From positions 26,907 to 90,906 of the forward strand of contig WHVD01000250.1 in NCBI GenBank assembly GCA_015178975.1: a stretch of DNA of 64,000 bases, given 5' to 3'. Under the pieces are notes generated by a model, which ran no database searches, was not told the DNA's origin, and saw only the letters and a list, made by a program, of their open reading frames with translations. Origin of the DNA: Hysterangium stoloniferum (taxonomy: Eukaryota; Basidiomycota; Agaricomycetes; Hysterangiales; Hysterangiaceae). Below, one piece after another: positions 36,417 to 47,340 of the stretch. How positions within the stretch are numbered: position 1 is the stretch's first letter; every line of letters starts with the position of its first letter. The translations under genes were made by a program, and so were the position numbers.

Positions 36417-36973
36417 ATGGCCCCTATGCTTCGCCCTCGCCATGATGATGGACTCTCTAGTCATGCCATCGTAGGAATGGTCCTTTGCCCACGTAAATGA
36501 TCACATCCTCATTCATCGTTGTGAAGTGTGACTCACATGATCGCTGCACAGTACTTTTCTTCGCAATACTCTTTGGTTTCTTCCACGTGTCGCGCAAGAG
36601 ACAAATTTGGTGTTTTAGGGATCAGGATTCCAATTCCACCGACAATAGAGTGGAGCTTCACCATATTAATGCCCAGACACATCCCAAGAAACAGCATGGC
36701 ATCGCACAGATGGCTCCTAGGGGACCTGGTCCGAGTCCTCAACTTGGCGATTGTGAGGATCGATCCGAGAACAAACGACCCTCACTCAATCGCCACGCGT
36801 CTTGCTCAACAATGCAAACCCTCAGCGCCGGTGCGGGGCGAGAGCCTCCTGATCCGGAATACACAGAGCCGTCCTACCCTCCGGGTTTGGCTCATGAAAT
36901 CCAGCCGATGTCGCCTCTTGAGGAGCCCGTCCTACGACGCGTCGCTGTGGTCAGTACGCCTCCCTGCGAATGA
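36417..36973 (+). CDS. Small single-pass membrane protein, family member 4
   Basis: Exons 36417-36492 and 36552-36973 give 165 residues. It starts MAPMLRPRHDDGLSSHA after ctcacc. The membrane helix at residues 16-38 (HAIVGMVLCP then LLFFAILFGFFHV) is again cut by a phase-1 intron (36493-36551), this time at codon 26. A basic cluster (SRKRQIW) follows, then a Pro/Ser/Glu-rich tail (PPDPEYTEPSYPPGL). Sequence similarity to members 1-3 is weak, but length, layout, and intron phase and place agree. The basic cluster after the helix predicts the tail to be cytosolic. About 400 bp upstream of the epsin gene. Function unknown. Confidence 0.55.
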
Positions 36974-37370
36974 TTCTTATTAGCCGCTTAATCATTACCT
37001 TATGTATTCAGGATGGTCCAAGCCAATAAATCCGTTCGTGGGCGACGTCCTGGTCGACGTTTCAGATTGTCACGATGATTTGTCTTTCGGTTGTACATAC
37101 ACTAAACTACATCTGTTCCCAATACGTTACAGTGGAGAAGTATATATAATATATAATGATCGCTGTACTGAAATTCCAGCATGAATATACTGTAGGTAGT
37201 CAGAAACAGGTCAAAAAAGATTTTGCTCTTGTGTTCGTTTGCTATCATTGAACTTGGTAAACTCCGCGGGCGCAGGTGACCGTGATCTTCCTGCCAGCAT
37301 CCATCATTGGTGCAAAAAGCCCCTCCCCGTCACAATCATCTCCTTATCGCTCACTTCTTTTCAATAACCC

Positions 37371-39374
37371 ATGGAGCGTTTAGGAGAACTCAGCTCGCAG
37401 CTATCTCAGCTCACCGTTTATGACCTGAAATCTTACTATAATCAGGCGTGTTCAATTTCGGCGAAACTAGTGATGATTTGGCTAATCCTTAACGGCTTTT
37501 TCTTGTAGGCGAAGAATATGGTGTTGAACGTGAGCGAGATGGAGGCAAAGGTAAAGGAAGCGACAAATGATGACCCATGGTGAGCTTGTGTGTTTGTATA
37601 GCGGTATAACATGAGCGGCTGAGATACTTGACTCTAGGGGAGCAAGCTCGACGTTGATGCAAGAAATCGCACAGGGGTGGGTGCATAACTGTATATATGA
37701 CCTATAAAGTCATTTTAATTGTTTGACACATGCAGAACTTTCAACTTGTGCGTGCCATCTTGTATTGGACTAACATGTCTCAGACCGTATCTTCAGCCAA
37801 CAATTCAATGAAATCATGCCATGTATTTACTCGCGGTTTATGGAAAAAGAGGCAAGACAATGGCGTGAGATATACAAAGTGCGTAAACAATCTTTCTCAG
37901 CGAATGTTATTTCATTGATTTTGTGTCGACTATGATCAGGCCTTACAATTGTTGGAATATATCATAAAGCATGGCAGTGAGAGGGTGGTAGACGATGCTC
38001 GCTCACATTTGTCTACTATTAAAATGCTGCGTAATTTCCACTACATCGATGACAAGGGAAAGGATCAGGGTATCAATGGTGAGCTTTACAACCATTTTGT
38101 AGAGTCTGCGCTGAAGTTACACCTACATTATCAGTTCGAAATCGTTCCAGTGAAATTGCAGCTATGCTTGTTGACCTCGATAAAATCCGTTCTGAACGGA
38201 GAAAGGCGAAAGCGAACAGGAACAAATATATCGGGACTGGAAATGATGCGATGAGTGGTGGGCGATATGGCGGATTTGGCAATGACGGTATGTATGGTGG
38301 TGGTGGCAGCGGCGGAAGTTCGGGTATGTTGTTGCCTGTCGTTTGTGCCATTGTCATTAACACAAAGCCTGGTTCGGTTATAGATTACTACAATAACGGC
38401 GGGGGAGGATCGTCCTCTACGTTCAGAGATGACAATGGTCGAAAAACGTATGACGATTACGATGCTGGTGATGATGAAGACAAGTCTGCTTCTCGTAATT
38501 CCACCTCTTTGCGAAGTCCCACCTCGCCGGCTTCAACGTCTAGGCGACCTGGAGGCAGTAGCCAGCCACCTCGTCCTGAGCCGAAAGACAAGGCGCCAGA
38601 GCCGCAAGTTCCTATTGACGACCTTCTTGGAGATTGGGGCGATGATACCGCTACTACCACTACCACAACGAATCAAAATAAGGCTCTACCTGTGGTAGCT
38701 AACAATGAAGGTATGTATTTTGATTTGAACGGTATTGAATGAAATTGACAAATGCTCAACCATAAGTTGACGACTTCGACGATTTCCAAACGGCACCCGT
38801 TTCTCCTGCAGTGCCGCCTGTGTATAGCCAGACCGCTGCTCCGGTCGCTCCAATCCAAGCAACAAAGGCTTCCAACCTATTCGACATGTTGAACTCCAAC
38901 ACGCCTGCTACTGCCGCTCCTCCAATCACGTCGCGTGCTCCTACTCAGCAGTCCCAGCCGGGTTGGCAACAGCAACCCCTCCAAGCCCAACCAGCACGTC
39001 CAAACTACTTCAACAATTCCATGGGCGGCGCAAGCAGCAATCCCATTTCTCCCGTTCGTTCTTCTTTCAGCAGCACACCAGCTGCGCGTCCCTCCCCTAC
39101 ACCCGCGCATGCCCCGTCCAAGTCATCCGCGAACTTTGATGATTTGTGGTCTCTCGGACTTGGTACAGCTGGTAAACCGGCATCTGGCGCACCTACTGGC
39201 ACAGGGAACAAGTCAATGAAAGACCTCGAGAAGGAGAAGGCGCAAGCTGGTATATGGGGTGCAAGTCAAGGACATCAATCGCAGGGTTCTTTGGGAGGAT
39301 TTGGTGGATTTAGCAGTGCCACGAATGGTGGTGGTGCTTCTAGCACCGGCGGTGGTGACGACTTGTTGCTGTGA
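37371..39374 (+). CDS. ENT3: Ent3-like epsin with ENTH domain (clathrin adaptor)
   Basis: About 515 residues over nine exons. The ENTH domain starts MERLGELSSQLSQLTVYDLK and shows EATNDDPWGASSTLMQEIAQ, EKEARQWREIYKALQLLEY, GSERVVDDARSHL, and MLRNFHYIDDKGKDQGINVR, matching epsin-type lipid (PI3P/PI(3,5)P2 or PI(4,5)P2) binding domains. The tail is Gly- then Ser/Pro/Gln-rich with adaptor motifs: DDLLGDW, DDFDDFQ, a clathrin-box-like NLFDML, DDLWSLGL, and a final GGDDLLL. No ubiquitin-interacting motif was seen. The acidic-Phe motifs suggest binding to AP-1/GGA ears, hence Golgi-endosome rather than plasma-membrane traffic, as for yeast Ent3. The first intron (37446-37508) has a GC donor. Complete gene, stop at 39374. 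Confidence 0.93.
37446..37508 (+). other. GC-AG intron in epsin gene
   Basis: 63-nt intron, donor CAG|GCGTGT and acceptor CTTGTAG. It joins SYYNQ to AKNMVLNVSEMEAK, which is invariant in epsins, so the boundary is fixed by protein sequence. The GT two bases downstream would shift the frame. Confidence 0.75.
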
Positions 39375-40059
39375 GAAGGATTAGAAGTATGAATGATGTA
39401 TAATGGTGTTTAGCAAGTGTTCTCTGGTTCACATGACCGGAGCATGTGGTCTTGGTATTTGGATATCCCTCTGTGCAATGGCTAAACATCGTGTTATATA
39501 GCACCGGTTTATTAAATATCTGGTTTATGGGAACATCATTCTCTGCCGCGCACTTTGAACACGAGTAAATTGAATCCAGTCATTCAAGACTGGGCTAGCC
39601 CCGAGAGCTGATAGAAGATATATGCTTTCTGATTAACCTGTCTGTTATGAATTATGCATAGAGTTTAAGTACAATCTTTGCTAGTCCAAAACTAGATTAA
39701 GCTGTTCCTCTTCCATCCCACGATAGAAACCAAGTAAGCGTGCGGCAGGAACTCTTTTCGAATTTGTCCTGATTGGATACATCCATCCAATCGAGCTTGC
39801 GGGACGCCGTGGGGAGCATATGACATCACTTGCACGATGTTATGCCGGCATATCAAGGTGTAACTCTAGATGTGTAGATATTCTGCTGGTGCAACGCTGC
39901 TCATTATCTGTTTGCAGATGGTTATAGCGGTGACATCTGAAGAAATCGATGGAAGCCTTTAATATAACTCATTAGGAAGATGAGCGATAATTAATGTGAC
40001 GCACCCCAAGATCATCTCTGATCATTTTCAGCCTAGTGCTTGAGCACATTCAGACCAGG
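39375..40059. other. Intergenic downstream of epsin
   Basis: Presumed 3' UTR and terminator of the epsin gene, then unremarkable sequence. No ORF or repeat supported. Confidence 0.4.
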
Positions 40060-40430
40060 TATGTGTTCGCTGTGAGTCCAAGCACTATTGTTGATCGCAT
40101 CCGAAAGTTGGCCAATCCGTGTTATCGCGGTTTGAAGTGCGGCCCTAGCAGCTTCGACCAACATTCGTTCACTGATGTGTTCGCTCTGACCATATCTTCG
40201 ATCCAGGGGAATAACATGATCACTGAGCGCGGACAGGTCCTTCTGCGATGACGTGGTTCCTGGCTATGCCCCATATCCAATCGTTGCATTTGCAGTTACA
40301 GGGACACGCCAGTGCCAGATCGATGAGACGACGCGCTCCCGCGACATGAATCCATTCTCAACCTTCCAAAGTCAAATTAAGGTGCAGGCAGCACGAATGA
40401 TTGTGTTGTGTTGTAGTGAAGCTGATGCGT
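40060..40430 (-). pseudogene. Fragment of an adenylate-forming reductase (R domain)
   Basis: Minus-strand sequence aligns to the intact gene at 48399-52461. ttggccaatccgtg.tat corresponds to the codons for VRIGQL near 48940, ttcactgatgtgttcgctctg to the region around 49010, and the stretch around 40315-40420 to 49160-49265. Stops and small indels break all frames, and the N-terminal adenylation part is absent. A decayed partial duplicate. Compare positions, not exact ends, which are approximate. Confidence 0.6.
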
Positions 40431-42499
40431 CAACTTGAACGCGCCCCGAAGACGTCAGTGATAGAAGTCATTACGCCTATTGCTCTTTATTTAGACCTCG
40501 AGGTCAGTGATCTCAGACGATTTATTGGCATTCACCAAAGGCATATGTCCAGCAGCTTCTCCTGACACTTTTCGTGAAGCCGTTGCTCCGGAGCTATGTC
40601 GGCCTTCCTGTTTAATACGTGTATTGGCCATGTCCTCTTGATGTAACAGAAGATCCAAAATAGAGTATCCGTATGCCTTTGTGTAAACCAAACATTATGC
40701 GTATAGCGGGAAAAAAGAAAAGAAAAGAAAGAGGTGTACATACTGGCGAATTTAGTAGAACCCGGGAGTGCTGTGCTCGCTTTGCCATTATGGATACTGT
40801 CGACCAGGGCAGTGGGCTACAAAGGCGAAGTGATGACGCCAGCCCTGCGTTCCGGGTATGTACATATTCGGATTGCCATGTGTCCGATCATGCCAAGGTA
40901 ACAACTAATGAAGCGAGTGCATTCATGGTGGAAAACACGTCGGTTACATCACAGAGAAGGCCTTTTCGTATTCCCTGTAATCTTTAATGTGGCAAAAAGA
41001 CCGCATAGAAGGCCAATTGCAAGTAGGAACCCATCCCTGTTATTGGTTCAATGGGGGGTCACAGCGCGAAAAATAGTGCTAACCATGTGCAAAAAAGTAA
41101 TGTGGAATGAAAGATATCCTTGTTGAGTAAGGATCTAGTGAGGTTTTGTAGAGAAACGGTCATATCCTCGAGATATCTCGAATCACCACCGAAATGCCAT
41201 AAGTCCAGCATTCGTCCAGTAGCTTCGATGTCGTCCACGTATTACTACAAAGTTGCCTTCTCTTGACGGTGAAGGAACCATCAGTGCAAAAGGTTTATTT
41301 GCCCGATACCACAAGAATCAACTCTGGCACAAAGCGTTAATAGCTGTGTGAATTAAGTTGGTATTATCAATGGCTGGGTTGATTTTGCGGAGATACTCGG
41401 AGTGAGATTGAAGCCCCATTCAGGGCAGAAATAGAAAGCCATAAAAGTCGCCAGCACGGAAACCTGGAGCAAACGAGATGCCTTTGTCATGTAAGAGCAA
41501 TATCTATGAATTTTATTGATTTGAACGACATCGAGGGCTCGCCGACATGACTGAAAACATACTTGTCTGCTTGTTGATAAGTTTCTCCCGGTTGCTTGAA
41601 GTGGTCCTGCTTATACCATTAAGCAAGCGATACAATCAGAGGCTACCAATAATTACCACAGGATGAGGCTCCTGGATATAATTCGTGGCATCCATCGGGA
41701 TTCCCGTGATTGATTACTGCTGGACAGAATTCACCCCGCTGGCCAGAAGACTACAAAAAAGAATAATATCAAAAGACTTAGGAGTTAGCTCACACTGACA
41801 ACCAATTCCCTCACATTAGAAACTTGACCAGTAGTCAGAAAACGTCACAAATATCCGTCTTTAAATCTGACGTATACAATCCTGATTCGCATAGTTTGAC
41901 AAAGCACAAGGCTGAGTCTATCTCTGTTCTGTAGAAAAAGGTTATAGATCGTCTCCAGAAGTTCGCTGAAAACGTACGAGCTGTCAGCTACTGAAATTTT
42001 CATTCCAAGCTTCACGAGCATGTCTCCTGTCGCTTTGTGAGTGGAGCACGAGGAGATACAACTGGATGCGAATGTATGGCAGCCGCCTCAACTGCGTCAG
42101 GCCTAGCCGTCGTGAATCTTCTGGAATGGGGGTTGCTCTCTTTCAACGAACGGGATATGGGAGACAAGGCCATCTGCAGAGGAGGGTTTGGTAATTGAAG
42201 ACTGATAGATAGGATATGGTCCAGAGAGGTAAAACGATAGCCCACTACTATCAGGCCCATCGTCCATGTGAGATGAACTGGCATGGGTGGTTGGAGGTTG
42301 TGCGGACTTCTTTTGTAGAAACCTACATAGAAAGAAAGGTCCGAGGCGGTGGCATGTGCGGTCTAAATGGGCAAAATCATCCCTTGCGTGAGCGGTCGCT
42401 ATATTCAGATGAATTGGTGACTCTATGGTATGACTTGAATTCTGCATGACCTGGCCATGTACGGAGGCGCTGTCGCTTGATCTAACCGTGTGAGTAGAT
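40431..42499. other. Intergenic, no supported gene
   Basis: Several Ser/His-rich ORFs near 42000-42520 on the minus strand overlap each other in different frames. I could not link them into a gene. Sequence 40431-41900 shows nothing recognisable. Confidence 0.35.
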
Positions 42500-42760
42500 A
42501 CATGCCGATCCCGACGCAAGATAAAATGTCGGTAGAGCCAACTCTGCCCTAGGTTCTTCTGTTGTCAGGGATTGGAGGGGGGAGATAAGTCTGGCTGCTG
42601 GATGCGTTAAGGTAGCGGAGTGCAACGCAGAAAACAGGGCATCGTTGTGTGCGCTTGTCATATTCCTGACACGCTGAAGCAAGTAGAATGCTGTTGAAAT
42701 TTTGAGGCTCATAGAAAACGTTCAATTTGTGAAAGGACTACCTTTGGTGATCTAAGCGGC
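42500..42760 (+). repeat. Direct repeat copy 1 (partner 47100-47340)
   Basis: Shared tokens in order: ataaaatg.c.gtag, caactctg, cgttaaggt, aac.cagaaaac, catcg..gtgtgc, and cctttgg. About 70% identical. A minus-strand ORF here (42482-42712) is broken in the other copy, so coding is doubtful. Confidence 0.6.
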
Positions 42761-45289
42761 CGTTACAGAAGGAGCGGCAATATACAACAAGACTCAGGCC
42801 GTGGGTAGGGAATGTACGCATGCGGTCCGTCTGTTGAGTGTATATGCTAGCACGTTAAGAAGATAAGAAAATCCTCATATTCATTATGGCTAAATAGCTA
42901 CAAGCATTGGCTCATCTATAGCCTGATTGTCTCCGTTCTAATCAGAGGGATATCGATTACTACACTCTTACATAAGGGCTGATCTCTTCAACTGGTCAGC
43001 TGTGCTCATGACGTTCTTAATATAACTCGCTTTTCTTGTAAAGGCATCTCTCAAGTGATCTGAACACAAATAAATATTTTGGTTCTGCCAGTATCAAGCT
43101 TAAGCACACTATTCTATAGATGGTGAAATTTCGGGATATTGAATGTGTTTGTCATGCTGATAAGAATCGATGGCACTGCTTGAAGGTGATCGTCGTTCCA
43201 GACATTGATGAGCAATACATCACTGCCGTTGGAATAGTAATTCGCCGACTCCAACTTTTGGCTGCAGACCGTACTTAATTATATCTTTGGATGACTAAAG
43301 AAATGAAGGACGAAGGAGCCTCCATCCGCAGATTAGAGTGAGTCATTGTCGATAAATGATTTAATTTACAAAAGATTTATTAGTACAGTAAGTCCACATA
43401 TATAACAAAATTGACAAACTCTCATTACTATGACTAGTATTAATATTGTTTTCAATATATGGAGAGGTTGTAATCCATGTCTTTTCTTACCGCGTCTTGT
43501 ATGCCATTAATTGAATATTCCTTCCTCAAATCAAAATAATATACCGAACGAGAGCCAGAAAGCGCCACTAGTTACTGTGTTTAACATTTGTTGAAAACAT
43601 ACGGCGGGCGGAAACAATTGAATACTAAGGTAAAGTACTACATAGCCGAGTGTCCATCGAATAAATCACCTGCTAATATAGTATCACCCAAAAGAACACA
43701 GCAAAACCGCGAGTGTCCTCAACGGCTTGCAACACAGATATCGAGAAATCCTAACAATTAAGCACGGCTATTAGGTTATCGAATGGACCGAGCGGATGGA
43801 GAACATAGTCTTATACAATGATGATCGGAAAGAATGTTATCAATCCCCATACAAAGAGATGTGTTAAATAGAGACACCGAATTGACAGCTTTCGGTGATT
43901 AGCCGTGTTTTTTTTCTTTCTTTTTTGTGTAAAATTGAGATGCCACGCTGTTTCCTCACAACTCCGGCGCTGCAAAAAAGTAACCAAGAATGGGTTCCCC
44001 GTTCCTCCCGCATGGAAAGTGGGCGCAAATGAAGTTTTCTGCTGAGAAGCCTCTATAAATGATCGAGTTTCGAACCCGCAGTCATCTTTCAAGTTGTCTC
44101 AATGGTTAATCATCCCGAGGGCTCGAAAAAGAAATTTAGATAAATAACCCAGGGGGATCACGCATCGTTGTAAGTACATACGATCTGAAAAGTCAATTAT
44201 CGCGTAAGAGTGTCGTGTTGCCTTTTTTACAGCCTGTTCATGGCCAAGTGGAGCTCGCAAACGAGCGTGGGTTGAAGTGGTGCCAATGGCACTGGTACCG
44301 TGTCCAGATGGAATCACCGATTCATCAGCTACGTTTGTAAAATTGTTAAATTTGATGATGAAACACACCTTTTTATAGGGGGAGTCCACCAATTATTGCA
44401 ACTTTTCATATGAAGATGCTAATTGTGGACCATGCTTTTGGAGGTTAATGTGTGTCAGAACCACTATACACCTCCCAGAGCATCCAACCTATATTGTCAG
44501 GAGGTGCTACACTAACTGACACAAGATATTGAGAAACAAATACTTTTATTACAAGCTTATTAAACCCTTGTATATTGTGTATTGCAATAGAGTCAACTCA
44601 TACTATTTTTAATAAAAATTTTCCTAAATTTCTGACCTAAGCTCTCTGTTCATTTACAGTAGAAGTTATCTGATGGTACCTGTTATGCGTGGAGAAATGG
44701 CGTCTGTGCATGGGGGGGGGGGGTATTCAGAGTGCCTGCCACTCACCGTGACTGATGCACGCTGGCCGGCTTGATGCGGCACATTAAGGCCACCGTTTAA
44801 ATCTTTTGCTCTTTGAACATTTATAGAGTCTTTTCGCAATGAAAAGTCGTGTTTTATTGTCAGAGCCTTAGAAGCCAAACAATATGTTATTTTACCACGT
44901 GCTCATTATACTGACGGCCTATTACCCCCATGAGCCTCTAATATTCTTAAGCCAAGAGCTGCCCTCTGCAGGGCATTATTGGCCCTTGATTCATTTTTAT
45001 ATGAAAGTCTAAAGGTACAAGCGTGTCTATGGATGGTGCATTCATTTCCTTCTTATCCTCTTAATGAAACTCGAAGGTCCCCAAACGAAGCTTTGATGGG
45101 GACGATCATCACCAGAACGAAGATATCCGAAGTGCTCAGTCACATTAATACTCTGGTTCATGTGATCAGCGTCTGTGTGGGGGGGCGCCACAGCATCGTA
45201 TACACATGGTATCGTAAATAATCCAACGATCCTGAAGTGGCACACAGTCTGACCACATATCTTTCATGTAACATGAGGTAAAGGCATGT
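42761..45289. other. Intergenic, AT-rich, no supported gene
   Basis: 2.5 kb with a short poly-G run near 44709-44718. Two adjacent minus-strand ORFs (43811-44092 and 44099-44392), the first ending in a hydrophobic stretch, were considered but have no consistent splice join. Confidence 0.35.
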
Positions 45290-46560
45290 CCCTTCACCAC
45301 ATAGAAAGAAAGTAACCATGTTTTGTGCCGGATTTCTCTGTTCCTTACTAGTAGAGAATCTGATGCCATGCATATCAGTGGCTTGACAGAGGTCCAGGAG
45401 TATTTTCCCCACGGGATTTTGACAAATGTATAATGGCTAACGAATGAAGGCATTCACGAGTGCCATAGTCATCGTGTCGTTAATCGGCGTCAGACTGAGA
45501 GTGCGAAAGCATGTATCTCAGGAGAAAGGCCAATTGCCTGCAAGTATCGAATTCTTGGCAACCACTGATCCAGTCCGTCCAATAGGTGGGGCGGTTGGCG
45601 ACCTTGACGTATATAAATCGCAACCCCCTCCCTAAACTGTAGCCGCTTAAAGCCCACTCCCATTGTTTGATAATCGACACAAAGAAACTAAAGCAGCAAC
45701 ACTACCCTTTTATACAAAGCACCAGTTTTCCCATCGCCGCACCCACAACCTCGCTATGGCTTTTACTTCAAGTTCATCGTATCAACAAGCATCCTATAGG
45801 CGGTCCTACCCCTCGCCACCCACTCCACATGCGCCAGAAACCAAATATACCCCATTACCAAAAATCGATATTCATCCAGCTCCCTTGCGGTTCGGTATGT
45901 TGTTGCTCTCCAAGTGATACATAACATGAATACTGACATGCCTATTAGATAATGCGCTGACTTTCTTACCGACACCCCACCTGACTTCCTCACACCACAC
46001 TCATAATCCTACTATGGCTTCTACCTCAGGGTTTGCACAAACATCACATACGGGACCATATCCTCCGCCACCTACCCCAAATGCTCCAAAAATCAACTGT
46101 ATCCCGCTGCCGGAAGTCTGATATTAATCCAGTTACCTCGCGTCTCTGTATGTTATTAATTTTCCAGGCGATGCATAACATGAACACCGACATGCCTATT
46201 AGACAGGGCCTCAATTTCCTACCGACTCCCTCATCCCTTCGAAATGAACTTTCTCCCCCACCACACTTTTCCGGGCTCCCCCTTCTTCTTCAATTTATAA
46301 CCCCCTCCTCCACATCACCAGCTCTATTCAAACAATCAATATATTTTTCAGAAGCGAAAGCCACATTATTTTTTGGGGGGAGAGAGGCTAGAATAGAGCA
46401 ACTTAGTCGCTCATCAAGACAGATCTGCAGCAGTGCTGCTTTTGACAGTGGAAAGAGGTATGTATGTCAGGGGACGCTTTGGTTGAACGGGAGTTTCGTA
46501 CACCATATTGTGATAATTTCCGACATTATTATCATTGTATTGTATAACTGACTGATGTAG
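45290..46560 (+). repeat. Segmental duplication C (proline-rich module locus, inverted)
   Basis: Third copy of the block, inverted relative to 26260-27460 and 31440-32780. It has the same TATA box (cgtatataaatcgcaa near 45608), leader, module gene and distal anchor (near 46500-46560). Confidence 0.7.
45756..46121 (+). pseudogene. Proline-rich module protein, copy C (frameshifted in module 2)
   Basis: ATG at 45756 (MAFTSSSSYQQASYRRSYPS). Module 1 has APETKYTPLPKIDIHPAP. An intron 45895-45948 (GTATGT to gcctattag) follows, then HTHNPTMASTSGFAQTSH and module 2 NAPKINCIPLPEV. There a single extra T relative to copy B creates TGA at 46119-46121. Beyond it the sequence keeps module-like features and a second intron-like segment with the same acceptor (gcctattag near 46202). 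So the gene is 103 codons as it stands, or a recently damaged two-module gene. Promoter region is intact. Confidence 0.5.
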
Positions 46561-47099
46561 CCACATACCTCTTGAGAATTTTCAATCAAACTTTGCCATC
46601 TGTACTACCATAGACAGCAAGCATCACATAATATTGGCAGAACAAATCACTTTGTGCACTTGACAAATTGAGTAAATGGATATGTAACATCGAGAGATTG
46701 CTCAACAAAGAAATATATTTTCATATAACTCAACCGGGTGTCTCAGTTTTCCAATCCTAGAGATCCCCTATTAGCATACGCTCGCAATGTCGATCGGCTT
46801 CCGCTTCATCTTGTACTATATGGTATAAATTTTCAGGCGATCAAGGAAGGAGCCGTGAGTATAGGGTATAACCATGCTGAATCTCAACAGGTGGGATCAG
46901 CCTACTTATGGACATCCCCCAATAACACGTGAGCAGTAGCTGCTAGCCTCGACGGAGAACGGCCTCAACTTCGCTTCCAGGTAACCTTGATCCAACCGAA
47001 GCATAAGTGATGTGAATAGATCGGAAAAGAATGTTGCATCGGGCCGGTGACACTGTCACTTGCTGTAGGAAGAAAGGGGTATTAATAATAATAGTCTGT
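46561..47099. other. Intergenic, no supported gene
   Basis: Nothing recognised apart from short ORFs. Confidence 0.35.
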
Positions 47100-47340
47100 T
47101 GGTACTGCCGTATGCAGATAAAATGCCAGTAGACTCAACTCTGTTGTAGTTACATTTTTGTCGGGGGATTTAGAGGCGGAAGAATGCCGTTAAGGTGACG
47201 AACGTCATGCAACACAGAAAACTCAGCCATCGTGGTGTGCATGTTCTCGAAACGCCAAGTGAACTAGAATAGCCTTGGAATTTGAAATTAGCAACAGACA
47301 TTCAAGTGCAGAAGGAGTGTCTTTGGCCGATATAAGTATA
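47100..47340 (+). repeat. Direct repeat copy 2 (partner 42500-42760)
   Basis: See the partner. The two lie about 4.6 kb apart in the same orientation. Confidence 0.6.

Noticed and set aside
42103-42519. 138-codon minus-strand ORF
   Set aside because: Overlaps other ORFs in different frames and is Ser/His-rich without domain or splice support. The repeat partner at 47.1 kb does not extend across it, so there is no second copy to support coding.
44040-44095. tRNA-like T-arm sequence (gggttcgaa on the minus strand)
   Set aside because: The T-stem does not pair, and no matching acceptor or anticodon arms were found nearby.
43811-44392. Two adjacent minus-strand ORFs as exons of one gene
   Set aside because: No donor/acceptor pair joins them in frame, and the hydrophobic end is only a weak membrane signal.
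26601-46121. Calling the proline-rich genes DUF6699 proteins
   Set aside because: Only the lead-in is faintly similar. The tryptophan-aspartate core of that domain is not found after any module.
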